Origin: CAVLDP01 sp963661945
Lineage (GTDB): Bacteria; Bacillota; Clostridia; Lachnospirales; Lachnospiraceae
Direction of reading: 5' to 3'
DNA: 64,000 bases
Assembly (NCBI GenBank): GCA_963661945.1
Contig: CAVLDP010000001.1
Span: forward strand, 62,001 to 126,000
Shown here: one piece after another, positions 42,341 through 50,161 of the stretch
Position numbering within the stretch: the first letter of the stretch is position 1
How the letters are laid out: each line of letters starts with the position of its first letter
Program-made: the position numbers and the translations under genes
Notes under the pieces: generated by a model
Told to the model about the DNA's origin: nothing
Databases searched by the model: none
Seen by the model: only the letters and a program-made list of their open reading frames with translations

Positions 42341-43381
42341 ATGCAGTTTCGAATTTATAGAGCTCTTGCACTTTCAATATCTTCAGCATTTCTTATATTT
42401 GGAGCATGTCACTTTGCAACTCCGAAGGAGGAGATTGAACCATCCTTGATTGCAGGTGTTTCTGAATTTATGGCAGTAAATGTTACAGAAGCTGCAGAAC
42501 TCTTTAGTAATGAATTTGCTACAACCGGTTCTATGGATTTGTCACTTGGCTATTCGAATCTTGGAATTGTACAGGTTGATGAGAATCTGAATGTCCGAAA
42601 AGAACCTTCAGAATCCGCATCTATTATTGGTAAGATGATGAATGATGCAGGATGCGAGATTCTATCTACAGAGGGCGATTGGTATTATATTCGTTCCGGC
42701 GAAGTAACAGGATATGTTCTGTCGGATTATGTGATTACTGGAGAGGCTGCAACAGCTAGAGCGAGTGAGGTTGTCACTAAGCTTGCTACTTCGGATGCTT
42801 CAGGCCTTAGAGTTCGAGAGGAGCCAAGTACAGATTCTACTATTATGACTACGATGGCTCTTGGCGAGGAGTTAGAGGTTACGGAAGAATTAGACGGCTG
42901 GTATCAGGTCTTAGTCGATGATGAGGTGGGATACATTTCTTCAGACTATGTCACGATTACGAATGGACTTCAGACGGCTATGTCACTTAATGAATTCCTC
43001 TATGGAGCTGGTGTGTCTGATGTTCGGCTTGATCTGGTTTCCTATGCTACGCAATTTGTTGGTAATCCATATGTGTGGGGTGGAACATCTCTTACCAAGG
43101 GAGCAGATTGTTCTGGTTTTGTATTATCTATTTATGCAAAATATGGCATTTCCTTGCCACACTCATCGAGAGCTCAGGCAAATTATGGAACCAGGATTAG
43201 TGCTTCTGAAGCAAAGCCTGGAGATTTATTCTTCTATGGTAAGGGCAAGTCAATCAACCATGTAGCAATCTATATTGGCAATGGTCAGATTGTACATGCT
43301 TCAAATCGTAAGACTGGTATCAAGATTTCTAATTGTTATTACAGAACGCCAATTTGCGTTACTCGATTAATTAACGATTAG
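42341..43381 (+). CDS. secreted NlpC/P60 peptidoglycan endopeptidase with two SH3 domains
   Basis: The 346-residue product has a signal peptide or N-terminal anchor (about 1-26), two bacterial SH3 domains (about 75-130 and 147-207) that bind the wall, and a C-terminal NlpC/P60 cysteine peptidase (about 230-346). The catalytic triad is visible: Cys about 257 in ADCSGF, His about 307 in INHVAIY and His about 319 in IVHAS. Such enzymes cut D-Glu to diamino-acid links during growth or separation. ATG 42341 follows GGAGGT; a longer frame from 42215 would run through the promoter and the hairpin. Confidence 0.93.
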   Translation: MQFRIYRALALSISSAFLIFGACHFATPKEEIEPSLIAGVSEFMAVNVTEAAELFSNEFATTGSMDLSLGYSNLGIVQVDENLNVRKEPSESASIIGKMMNDAGCEILSTEGDWYYIRSGEVTGYVLSDYVITGEAATARASEVVTKLATSDASGLRVREEPSTDSTIMTTMALGEELEVTEELDGWYQVLVDDEVGYISSDYVTITNGLQTAMSLNEFLYGAGVSDVRLDLVSYATQFVGNPYVWGGTSLTKGADCSGFVLSIYAKYGISLPHSSRAQANYGTRISASEAKPGDLFFYGKGKSINHVAIYIGNGQIVHASNRKTGIKISNCYYRTPICVTRLIND

Positions 43382-43384
43382 TTC

Positions 43385-43413
43385 TTTACAATTGGTACAA
43401 ACTGTGATATCTT
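43385..43413 (+). promoter_or_regulatory. promoter of rpsO
   Basis: TTTACA, a 17-base spacer and TATCTT, with TGA before the -10 (extended -10). It begins four bases after the preceding stop codon. Confidence 0.7.
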
Positions 43414-43420
43414 ATTGCAG

Positions 43421-43500
43421 TATTGTTTTACCTGCGTTCGGTAATTGGACACTCCGACCTTTCACTGAATACAGGCAGTACTATAATATTTTAGGAGGAA
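43421..43500 (+). promoter_or_regulatory. S15-type leader of rpsO
   Basis: CCTGCGTTCGGT (43431-43442) can pair with ACTGAATACAGG (43464-43475), with two G-U pairs and one mismatch. It encloses the segment AATTGGACACTCCGACC. The helix ends about 17 bases before the AGGAGGA site. The enclosed sequence resembles rpsO leaders I recall from other Clostridia, where S15 represses its own translation. The S15 link is inference. Confidence 0.6.
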
Positions 43501-43506
43501 TCTACT

Positions 43507-43773
43507 ATGATTACAAAAGAGAAGAAGCAGGCTATTATCAATGAGTATGCTGTAACACCTGGTGATACAGGTTCACCAGAGGTACAGATTGCTGTTCTTA
43601 CAGCTCGTATTCAGGAGCTTACAGAGCATCTTAAGGCTAACCCTAAGGATCACCACTCACGTCGTGGTCTTCTGAAGATGGTTGGTAAGAGACGTAATTT
43701 ACTTGCTTATCTTAAGAACACAGATATCGAGAGATATCGTTCACTTATCGAGAGACTTGGTCTTAGAAAGTAA
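43507..43773 (+). CDS. rpsO: 30S ribosomal protein S15
   Basis: S15 is a primary binder of the 16S rRNA central domain. The 88-residue product has the family's DTGSPEVQIAVLTARI, HHSRRGLLKMVGKRR and LAYL segments. ATG follows AGGAGGAATCTACT. It precedes pnp, the usual order, but each has its own signals here. Confidence 0.98.
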   Translation: MITKEKKQAIINEYAVTPGDTGSPEVQIAVLTARIQELTEHLKANPKDHHSRRGLLKMVGKRRNLLAYLKNTDIERYRSLIERLGLRK

Positions 43774-43782
43774 TTGTTTTTG

Positions 43783-43820
43783 GAAGAAGTGTGTTTTTAT
43801 ACATACTTCTTCTTTTTTTT
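43783..43820 (+). terminator. intrinsic terminator of rpsO
   Basis: A 12-bp stem (GAAGAAGTGTGT with ACATACTTCTTC, one wobble), 6-base loop and eight T. Confidence 0.92.
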
Positions 43821-43821
43821 A

Positions 43822-43830
43822 TGATATAAT
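43822..43830 (+). promoter_or_regulatory. extended -10 promoter of pnp
   Basis: TGATATAAT, a perfect extended -10, directly behind the rpsO terminator. The -35 position (43802-43807, CATACT) is poor, so recognition would rest on the extended -10. Confidence 0.6.
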
Positions 43831-43870
43831 AAGCGATGTTGAGTTAGAGAGAAGATAAAGGAGAATGAAA

Positions 43871-45961
43871 ATGACGAAGACATTTACAATGGATCTCGCC
43901 GGAAGACCTCTTAAGGTCGAAGTTGGCAAGGTTGCAAAGCAGGCAAATGGCGCAGTCATGATTCAGTATGGTGATACAACAGTTCTTTGTACAGCAACTG
44001 CTTCAGACAAGCCAAGAGAAGGCATCGACTTCTTCCCACTTAGCGTAGAATTTGAAGAGAAGTTCTACTCAGTAGGTAAGATTCCAGGGGGATTTAATAA
44101 GCGTGAAGGCAAGGCATCTGAGAATTCAGTGCTTACTGCTCGTGTAATAGATAGACCTATGCGTCCATTATTCCCTAAGGATTATCGTAATGATGTCACA
44201 CTGAATAACCTTGTTCTTAGTGTTGATCCTGAGTGCCGTCCTGAGATTGTAGCTATGATGGGAACAGCTATGGCTACCTGCATTTCAGATATTCCATTTG
44301 ATGGTCCTTGTGCCATGACTCAGATGGGTATGATCGATGGAGAGCTTATTGTAAACCCTTCTCAGGAACAGTGGGATAAGGGTGATCTTAAGCTTACAGT
44401 TGCATCTACCGCCGAGAAGGTCATTATGATTGAGGCAGGTGCTAACGAGATAAAAGAAGATAAGATGATTGAAGCTATCTATATGGCTCATGATGTGAAC
44501 CAGACAATTATTGCTTTAATCAATCAGATGGTAGCAGAAGTTGGTAAGGCTAAGCATTCTTATACAAGCTGTGCAATTCCAGAAGAGATGTTTGCTAAGA
44601 TGAAGGAAATTGTTCCTCCAAGCGAGATGGAAGAAGCTGTATTTACAGATGAGAAGCAGGTTCGCGAGGCTAACATCAAGGAAATTACTGCAAGACTTGA
44701 GGAAGCATTTGCAGATAATGAAGAATGGCTTTCTGTACTTGGTGAGGCAGTATATCAGTATCAGAAGAAGACAGTTCGTAAGATGATTCTCAAGGATCAT
44801 AAGCGTCCAGATGGTCGTGCAATCGATCAGATTCGTCCTCTTTCTGCAGAGGTTGATTTGATTCCTAGAGTACATGGTTCTGCAATGTTTACTCGTGGAC
44901 AGACACAGATTTGCGATATCGTAACTCTGGCTCCTCTGTCTGAAGTACAGAAGATTGATGGACTTGATTCTAATATCACTGAGAAGAGATATATGCATCA
45001 CTATAACTTCCCATCTTATTCTGTCGGCGAGACCAAGCCTTCCAGAGGACCAGGACGTCGTGAGATTGGACATGGAGCTCTTGCTGAGAGAGCACTTCTT
45101 CCAGTGCTTCCATCTGTTGAGGAGTTCCCATATGCGATTCGTGCAGTCTCTGAGACTTTCGAGTCTAATGGATCAACCTCTATGGCATCTACTTGTGCAT
45201 CATGTATGTCTCTTATGGCTGCTGGTGTACCAATCAAGAAGATGGTTGCTGGTATTTCCTGTGGTCTTGTAACAGGTGAGACAGATGATGATTACATCGT
45301 TCTTACCGATATTCAGGGCCTTGAAGACTTCTTTGGCGACATGGACTTCAAGGTTACAGGTACAAAGGATGGTATCACAGCAATCCAGATGGATATCAAG
45401 ATTCATGGTCTGACTCGTCCAATCGTAGAAGAGGCAATCAGAAGAACTCGTGAGGCGCGTTTCTTCATCATGGATACATGTATGTCCAAGGCAATTGCTG
45501 AGCCTAGAGATCATGTATCTGAGTTCGCTCCTAAGATTATTCAGATTCAGATTGATCCTCAGAAGATCGGTGATGTTGTCGGTCAGCGTGGTAAGACAAT
45601 CAATGAGATTATTGATCGTACTGGCGTTAAGATTGATATTACAGACGATGGTGCTGTATCTGTATGCGGCACAGATCAGGAGAAGATGGATGAAGCAATC
45701 AAGATGATTGAGACCATTACTACAGATTTTGAGAAGGGTCAGCTCTTCACCGGTAAGGTTGTCAGCATCAAGGAGTTTGGCGCATTCGTTGAATTTGCAC
45801 CTGGCAAGGAAGGAATGGTTCACATTTCTAAGATTGCAAATGAGAGAATTGATCATGTAGAGGATGTTCTTACTCTTGGAGATACAGTTACAGTTATCTG
45901 CCTTGGCAAGGATAAGATGGGACGTATTTCCTTCTCTATCAAGGACGTACCAAACGCATAA
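43871..45961 (+). CDS. pnp: polyribonucleotide nucleotidyltransferase (PNPase)
   Basis: PNPase degrades RNA from the 3' end using phosphate. The 696-residue product has two RNase PH domains (about 1-220 and 310-540, with GQTQICDIVTLAPL and FESNGSTSMAS), a KH domain (about 550-610; DVVGQRGKTINEIIDRTG) and an S1 domain (about 620-695; SIKEFGAFVEFAPGKEGMVH). ATG 43871 is preferred to ATG 43865 because AAGGAG (43858-43863) lies 7 bases before it and only 1 base before the other. Confidence 0.97.
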   Translation: MTKTFTMDLAGRPLKVEVGKVAKQANGAVMIQYGDTTVLCTATASDKPREGIDFFPLSVEFEEKFYSVGKIPGGFNKREGKASENSVLTARVIDRPMRPLFPKDYRNDVTLNNLVLSVDPECRPEIVAMMGTAMATCISDIPFDGPCAMTQMGMIDGELIVNPSQEQWDKGDLKLTVASTAEKVIMIEAGANEIKEDKMIEAIYMAHDVNQTIIALINQMVAEVGKAKHSYTSCAIPEEMFAKMKEIVPPSEMEEAVFTDEKQVREANIKEITARLEEAFADNEEWLSVLGEAVYQYQKKTVRKMILKDHKRPDGRAIDQIRPLSAEVDLIPRVHGSAMFTRGQTQICDIVTLAPLSEVQKIDGLDSNITEKRYMHHYNFPSYSVGETKPSRGPGRREIGHGALAERALLPVLPSVEEFPYAIRAVSETFESNGSTSMASTCASCMSLMAAGVPIKKMVAGISCGLVTGETDDDYIVLTDIQGLEDFFGDMDFKVTGTKDGITAIQMDIKIHGLTRPIVEEAIRRTREARFFIMDTCMSKAIAEPRDHVSEFAPKIIQIQIDPQKIGDVVGQRGKTINEIIDRTGVKIDITDDGAVSVCGTDQEKMDEAIKMIETITTDFEKGQLFTGKVVSIKEFGAFVEFAPGKEGMVHISKIANERIDHVEDVLTLGDTVTVICLGKDKMGRISFSIKDVPNA

Positions 45962-45975
45962 ATGAATGCTTATTT

Positions 45976-46006
45976 TGCCCCGAGTCATATGGCTCGGGGT
46001 ATTTTA
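45976..46006 (+). terminator. intrinsic terminator of pnp
   Basis: TGCCCCGAGTC (45976-45986) pairs with GGCTCGGGGTA (45991-46001), loop ATAT, followed by TTTTATT. Confidence 0.9.
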
Positions 46007-46061
46007 TTGCACAAATTATGGGGTGCTTTGCTGGCTCGGTTACTAAATATAGTATTTTTCC

Positions 46062-46090
46062 TTGAAAGTTACAGCTTCAACCGATATAAT
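46062..46090 (+). promoter_or_regulatory. promoter of scpAB
   Basis: TTGAAA, a 17-base spacer and TATAAT, 22 bases before scpA. Confidence 0.85.
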
Positions 46091-46112
46091 ATCCTAGGTA
46101 AAGGAGTGCGTT

Positions 46113-46862
46113 ATGGAACTGAGCGTTAAATTACAGGCCTTTGAAGGACCACTTGATTTATTACTTCATCTAATAGAGAAGAATAAAGTGAATATTTACG
46201 ATATTCCAATTGTTGAGATTACCAATCAATATATGGAATATTTGGACGAGATGAAGAAGGCAGATCTTAACATCATGAGTGAGTTCTTACTTATGGCGGC
46301 GACACTTCTTGATATCAAGTCTCGTATGCTTCTGCCACAGGATGAGGTAGAGGAAGAGGAGGAAATTGATCCTCGCGCAGAACTTGTGGAGCAGTTGCTT
46401 CAATATAAGATGTATAAGTCAATTTCTTATGAACTTAGAGATCGCCAAGTTGATGCAGAGCACATCTGGTACAAAGAGCCTACGCTTCCGGAGGAGGTGC
46501 TTTCTTTCCGTCAGCCAGTTGATGTAGATGAATTGGTTTCGGATCTTACGCTTGACAAATTAAATGCAATATTTCAGCAGGTTATGAAGCGAAAAGAAAA
46601 TCGCGTGGATCCAGTCCGATCTAAGTTTGGTACAATTCGCAAGGAAGAGATTTCCTTAGAGGACAAGATGTCCTATGTAATGGACTACTGCTCGAATCAT
46701 ACGAAGTTTAGCTTTCGTGCACTGCTTGAGAAGCAGCATACGAAGACAGAACTTATTGTTACTTTCTTATCCATTCTCGAGCTTATGAAGAGCGGAACAA
46801 TCCACATAACGCAAGAAAATACATTTGATGATATTATTATTGAATCTCAGATTGCGGCTTAA
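46113..46862 (+). CDS. scpA: segregation and condensation protein A
   Basis: ScpA is the kleisin that bridges SMC heads for chromosome condensation. The 249-residue product has the family start AFEGPLDLLLHLIEKNKVNIYDIPI, then LLMAATLLDIKSRMLLP, and a C-terminal winged-helix (LLEKQHTKTELIVTFLSILELMK). scpB follows after 12 bases, giving the two non-SMC subunits together; smc itself is not in the window. Confidence 0.96.
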   Translation: MELSVKLQAFEGPLDLLLHLIEKNKVNIYDIPIVEITNQYMEYLDEMKKADLNIMSEFLLMAATLLDIKSRMLLPQDEVEEEEEIDPRAELVEQLLQYKMYKSISYELRDRQVDAEHIWYKEPTLPEEVLSFRQPVDVDELVSDLTLDKLNAIFQQVMKRKENRVDPVRSKFGTIRKEEISLEDKMSYVMDYCSNHTKFSFRALLEKQHTKTELIVTFLSILELMKSGTIHITQENTFDDIIIESQIAA

Positions 46863-46874
46863 TTAGGAGATAAA

Positions 46875-47468
46875 ATGAAACAAGAGGAACTTAAGACAGC
46901 TTTAGAGGGAATTCTATTTGCTATGGGAGATGCTGTTGAGGTATCGAAACTGGCTGGAGCTTTGGAAGTTGAAAAGAAAGAAGTAGAAGCAGCTCTTGAA
47001 GAGCTTGCAAGGGAATATGAGGAGAATCATCGAGGAATACGTCTGATTCGCTTAGAGGATTCTTGTCAGATGTCTACATCTTCAGATATCTATGAGCATC
47101 TGATTAAACTTGCGAAACAGCCTAGAAAATACGTACTTACGGATGTGCTTCTCGAGACGCTGTCGATTATTGCATACAAGCAGCCTATTACCAAGGGCGA
47201 AATCGAGAAGATTCGTGGTGTGTCATCTGACCATGCGGTGAATAAATTGGTAGAGTATCAGCTGGTATCAGAACTTGGTAGGCTTGATGCACCAGGTAGA
47301 CCTATGCTTTTTGGAACGACAGAGGACTTTCTTCGTTCCTTTGGAATTGAATCGATTGCAGATCTTCCAGTGCTAAATCCGATTCAGGTTGAGGAATTTA
47401 AGATTCAGGCTGAGGAAGAGGTGGAAGAGGCTCTGAAGGAAGAACATTTAGGTCTCACGGAAGAGTAA
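46875..47468 (+). CDS. scpB: segregation and condensation protein B
   Basis: ScpB dimerises and binds ScpA in the SMC complex. The 197-residue protein has two winged-helix domains: ALEGILFAMGDAVEVSKLA at the start and LETLSIIAYKQPITKGEIEKIRGV near residue 95. It also carries GRPMLFGTTEDFLRSFGI. It ends with an acidic tail. Confidence 0.96.
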   Translation: MKQEELKTALEGILFAMGDAVEVSKLAGALEVEKKEVEAALEELAREYEENHRGIRLIRLEDSCQMSTSSDIYEHLIKLAKQPRKYVLTDVLLETLSIIAYKQPITKGEIEKIRGVSSDHAVNKLVEYQLVSELGRLDAPGRPMLFGTTEDFLRSFGIESIADLPVLNPIQVEEFKIQAEEEVEEALKEEHLGLTEE

Positions 47469-47493
47469 AAATGCATAAAAAATGAGCGAAAAT

Positions 47494-47516
47494 GCGGCTT
47501 TTTTAGCCGCTTTTTT
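47494..47516 (+). terminator. intrinsic terminator of scpAB
   Basis: GCGGCT (47494-47499) with AGCCGC (47505-47510), 5-base T loop and a T6 tail; flanking A and T runs may extend the stem. Confidence 0.85.
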
Positions 47517-47551
47517 CTTTTGCTTTTTGCGTGAAAAATTTAACAAACAGG

Positions 47552-47580
47552 TTGAAAATAGAGGGGCGAAAGCGTAATAT
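47552..47580 (+). promoter_or_regulatory. promoter of the Na+ decarboxylase operon
   Basis: TTGAAA, a 17-base spacer and TAATAT, 49 bases before the first gene. The leader is AT-rich. Confidence 0.8.
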
Positions 47581-47629
47581 ATAAATTAGCAAAGTTTTTG
47601 TTATAAATATATATTTGGAGGAAAAATGT

Positions 47630-49024
47630 ATGAGTGAAGTAAGCAAAAGTCCAGCTTTATCTCGTATTGAGAGCTTATTGGACGAGAACAGCTTCGTTGA
47701 ACTGGGAGCTCTAGTAACTTCTAGAAATACAGATTTTAATCTGAATTCCCAGGACACACCTTCAGATGGTGTTATTGTTGGTCATGGTCTAATCGATGGC
47801 AATCTTGTCTTTATCTATAGTCAGGATGCTAGTGTCTTAAACGGCACAATCGGCGAGATGCATGCCAAGAAGATTTGTTCTGCCTATCAGATGGCTGTCA
47901 AGATGGGAGCTCCTATTATTGGCATGCTTGATTGCGCAGGGGTACGTTTACAGGAGTCTGTAGATGCGCTTGAGAGTATTGGACAGATTGTTTCTGCTGC
48001 AGTTGCTGCATCTGGAGTTGTTCCAGAGATTACAGCAGTGTTTGGAACCTGCGGTGGAGGATTATCTGTGCTGCCAGCGATATCTGATTTTTCATTTATG
48101 ACAGAAGATGGCAAGTTATTCCTTAACTCACCAGACACAATCCCAGGTAATCGAGCAGATAAGCTTGATACAGCTGGAGCTGACTTTAATCTGAAGTCCG
48201 GTGCAGTTGATTTTGCTGGCAAAGAGGAAGATGTATTTGATAAGATTCGCCAGCTTATTACAATTATTCCAAGCTGCAACCTATCTGATGGCTGCGTAGA
48301 TGATGAATGCTTAGATGATCTTAATCGTGCAGCAGATGTTTTAGGACTTGAGACTGATCCGATTGCTTTTGCAAGAGAGATTTCTGATAATCATATTGTC
48401 TTTGAAGCAAAGACCGGCTTTGCAGAGGCGATGGCTACTGCATTTATTAAGTTAAATGGTATTACAGTAGGTCTTGTTGCTAATAAGGAAGTTGAAGGAG
48501 AGAAGAATCTTACAAGTGATGGATGCCTTAAGGCAGCATCTTTTGTTCGTTTCTGTGATGCTTTTGATATTCCTGTGCTTACTCTTACAAATCTTTCAGG
48601 CTATGAGGCATCGGTTGAAGCTGAGGCTTCCCTTGCATCAGCAATCAGTCAGATGGTATTTGCATTTGCAGAAGCAACCGTACCTAAGATTAACCTGATT
48701 ACTAAGGAAGCTTACGGAACTGCTTATGTTCTTATGAATTCCAAGTCACTTGGAGCAGATCTTGTATATTCTTATGCGGATGCTTCCATGGGAATTATGG
48801 ATGCTGATAAGGCAGCGAAGATTCTTGCAAATGATGCTTGTGATGTAGCACAGATTGCATCTGAATTTGAGGCTATCCAGTCTGGTGTGAATAATGCAGC
48901 CAGAAGAGGTTATATTGACAGAATTATTAATCCTGCAGATACACGTAAGTATCTTATCGCAGGATTCGAGATGCTCTACACCAAGAGCGTGAATGACAAC
49001 TATAAGAAGCATAGTGCTAAGTAA
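47630..49024 (+). CDS. acyl-CoA carboxyltransferase subunit (MmdA/PccB/12S type), divergent
   Basis: The 464-residue product has the two crotonase-like halves of the biotin-dependent carboxyltransferase family. Landmarks are DGVIVGHGLIDG, GAPIIGMLDCAGVRLQESVDAL near residue 97, FGTCGGGLSVLPAISDFSFM near residue 138, and the C-terminal NLSGYEAS and GTAYVLMNSKSLGAD. It is shorter than typical MmdA (about 510) and several usual motifs are changed (GVRLQES for GARIQEG). It should move CO2 between an acyl-CoA and the biotin of the carrier encoded two genes later. ATG 47630 follows GGAGG. The substrate (methylmalonyl-CoA or another) is not certain. Confidence 0.82.
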   Translation: MSEVSKSPALSRIESLLDENSFVELGALVTSRNTDFNLNSQDTPSDGVIVGHGLIDGNLVFIYSQDASVLNGTIGEMHAKKICSAYQMAVKMGAPIIGMLDCAGVRLQESVDALESIGQIVSAAVAASGVVPEITAVFGTCGGGLSVLPAISDFSFMTEDGKLFLNSPDTIPGNRADKLDTAGADFNLKSGAVDFAGKEEDVFDKIRQLITIIPSCNLSDGCVDDECLDDLNRAADVLGLETDPIAFAREISDNHIVFEAKTGFAEAMATAFIKLNGITVGLVANKEVEGEKNLTSDGCLKAASFVRFCDAFDIPVLTLTNLSGYEASVEAEASLASAISQMVFAFAEATVPKINLITKEAYGTAYVLMNSKSLGADLVYSYADASMGIMDADKAAKILANDACDVAQIASEFEAIQSGVNNAARRGYIDRIINPADTRKYLIAGFEMLYTKSVNDNYKKHSAK

Positions 49025-49037
49025 GGAAGGTGTGTAT

Positions 49038-49772
49038 ATGAAGAAGAAATTATATAGCATAGCAGCTCTTCTTGTATTAGCACTTTCATTGACAGCTTGT
49101 GGTAATTCTACTGACACCTATGGTGGATATAGCGCAGAATCTATTGAGAGCTCATGCGTTAATTTTGCGGATTCAGTGCTTGATTTGACTTCAGATCAGG
49201 CAGCGTCCTATTATCAGCATTATGCATCACTTGCAGAAGATGATGAGGATTATGAACCATATGTAGATTTATTCGCAGACTGGATGGAGATTCAGCCAGA
49301 GCTAGGCTCTTATGTTGGAATCTCAGAATTTGATATTGCGAAATCAGGTAAGACTGTTACAGCAACATTGTCACTTGATTATACAGGTAGAGATTGTCAG
49401 ATTGTTTATGTATTTAATGCGAATACGATGGACTTAACTGGATTGAATGCACAGCTTGTGTACTCCCTTGGCGAGACAATGGAGAAGGCTGCACTGAATA
49501 CAGTTATGGGTATTCTTATTGTATTTGCGATTCTGATTCTGATTAGTTTGATTATTTATGCATTCCGCTTGATTCCAAAGTTTGAAGCAATGTTTAAGAA
49601 AAAAACTGAAGAATCAACTTCTGCTACCAGTCCAATAGGTTCTTTGGATAAGGTATCCAGTGAGAATTTGGCAGATGATCTTGAACTTGTAGCTGTGATT
49701 ACTGCAGCGATTGCTGCATCCACAGGGGCTGCAACAGATTCCTTTGTGGTACGTTCTATTAAGAGAAGATAA
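49038..49772 (+). CDS. lipoprotein fused to OadG-type gamma subunit
   Basis: The 244-residue product starts with a lipoprotein signal (LTAC lipobox, Cys about residue 22) and an extracytoplasmic alpha/beta domain of about 120 residues resembling DUF3887-type domains. It then has one membrane helix (about 155-178) and a cytoplasmic tail ending in the Ala/Ser-rich segment seen in OadG. OadG anchors and assembles Na+ decarboxylases and is usually only about 80-120 residues without a lipobox. The position between carboxyltransferase and biotin carrier supports the gamma role. Confidence 0.75.
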   Translation: MKKKLYSIAALLVLALSLTACGNSTDTYGGYSAESIESSCVNFADSVLDLTSDQAASYYQHYASLAEDDEDYEPYVDLFADWMEIQPELGSYVGISEFDIAKSGKTVTATLSLDYTGRDCQIVYVFNANTMDLTGLNAQLVYSLGETMEKAALNTVMGILIVFAILILISLIIYAFRLIPKFEAMFKKKTEESTSATSPIGSLDKVSSENLADDLELVAVITAAIAASTGAATDSFVVRSIKRR

Positions 49773-49788
49773 TTAGGAGGATATATAA

Positions 49789-50139
49789 ATGAAGAGTTAT
49801 ACAATTACAGTAAATGGAACTTCATATGATGTAACAGTAGAGGAGACTGGAAGCACACCAAGCGTAAGCCCTGCTGTATCTGCTGCACCTAAGGCTGCAC
49901 CTGCAGCATCTACAGGCGCAGGTAGCATTAAGATTACTGCTGGAGCTGCTGGTAAGGTCTTCAAGATTGCAGCTACACCTGGAACAGCTGTTAAGGCAGG
50001 TGACCCTGTTGTTGTTCTTGAAGTTATGAAGATGGAGACACCTGTTGTTGCTCCTAAGGATGGAGTTGTTGCTAGCATTGATGTGGCAGAAGGTGCTCAG
50101 ATTGAAGCTGGAGCATTACTTGCAACAATGAATGAGTAA
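49789..50139 (+). CDS. biotin carboxyl carrier subunit of Na+ decarboxylase
   Basis: The 116-residue product has an N-terminal strand (YTITVNGTSYDVTVEE), a flexible Ala/Pro linker (about 24-45) and a biotinyl domain with the attachment Lys (about residue 81) in VLEVMKMETPV. It carries CO2 between the carboxyltransferases and the membrane beta subunit. Linker and size match MmdC and the 1.3S subunit of transcarboxylase. Confidence 0.93.
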   Translation: MKSYTITVNGTSYDVTVEETGSTPSVSPAVSAAPKAAPAASTGAGSIKITAGAAGKVFKIAATPGTAVKAGDPVVVLEVMKMETPVVAPKDGVVASIDVAEGAQIEAGALLATMNE

Positions 50140-50161
50140 TTCCGACTAGGAGGACACATAA

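Noticed and set aside
45200..45988. Long minus-strand open frame opposite pnp
   Set aside because: No ribosome site and no recognisable protein features; it is a shadow of the biased codon use of pnp. The same applies to the other long antisense frames, for example at 22773-23264 and 44516-45073.
46078..46090. Sigma-D type -10 (CCGATA) before scpA
   Set aside because: No TAAA element lies at the right distance, while a full sigma-A promoter (TTGAAA-17-TATAAT) covers the same bases.
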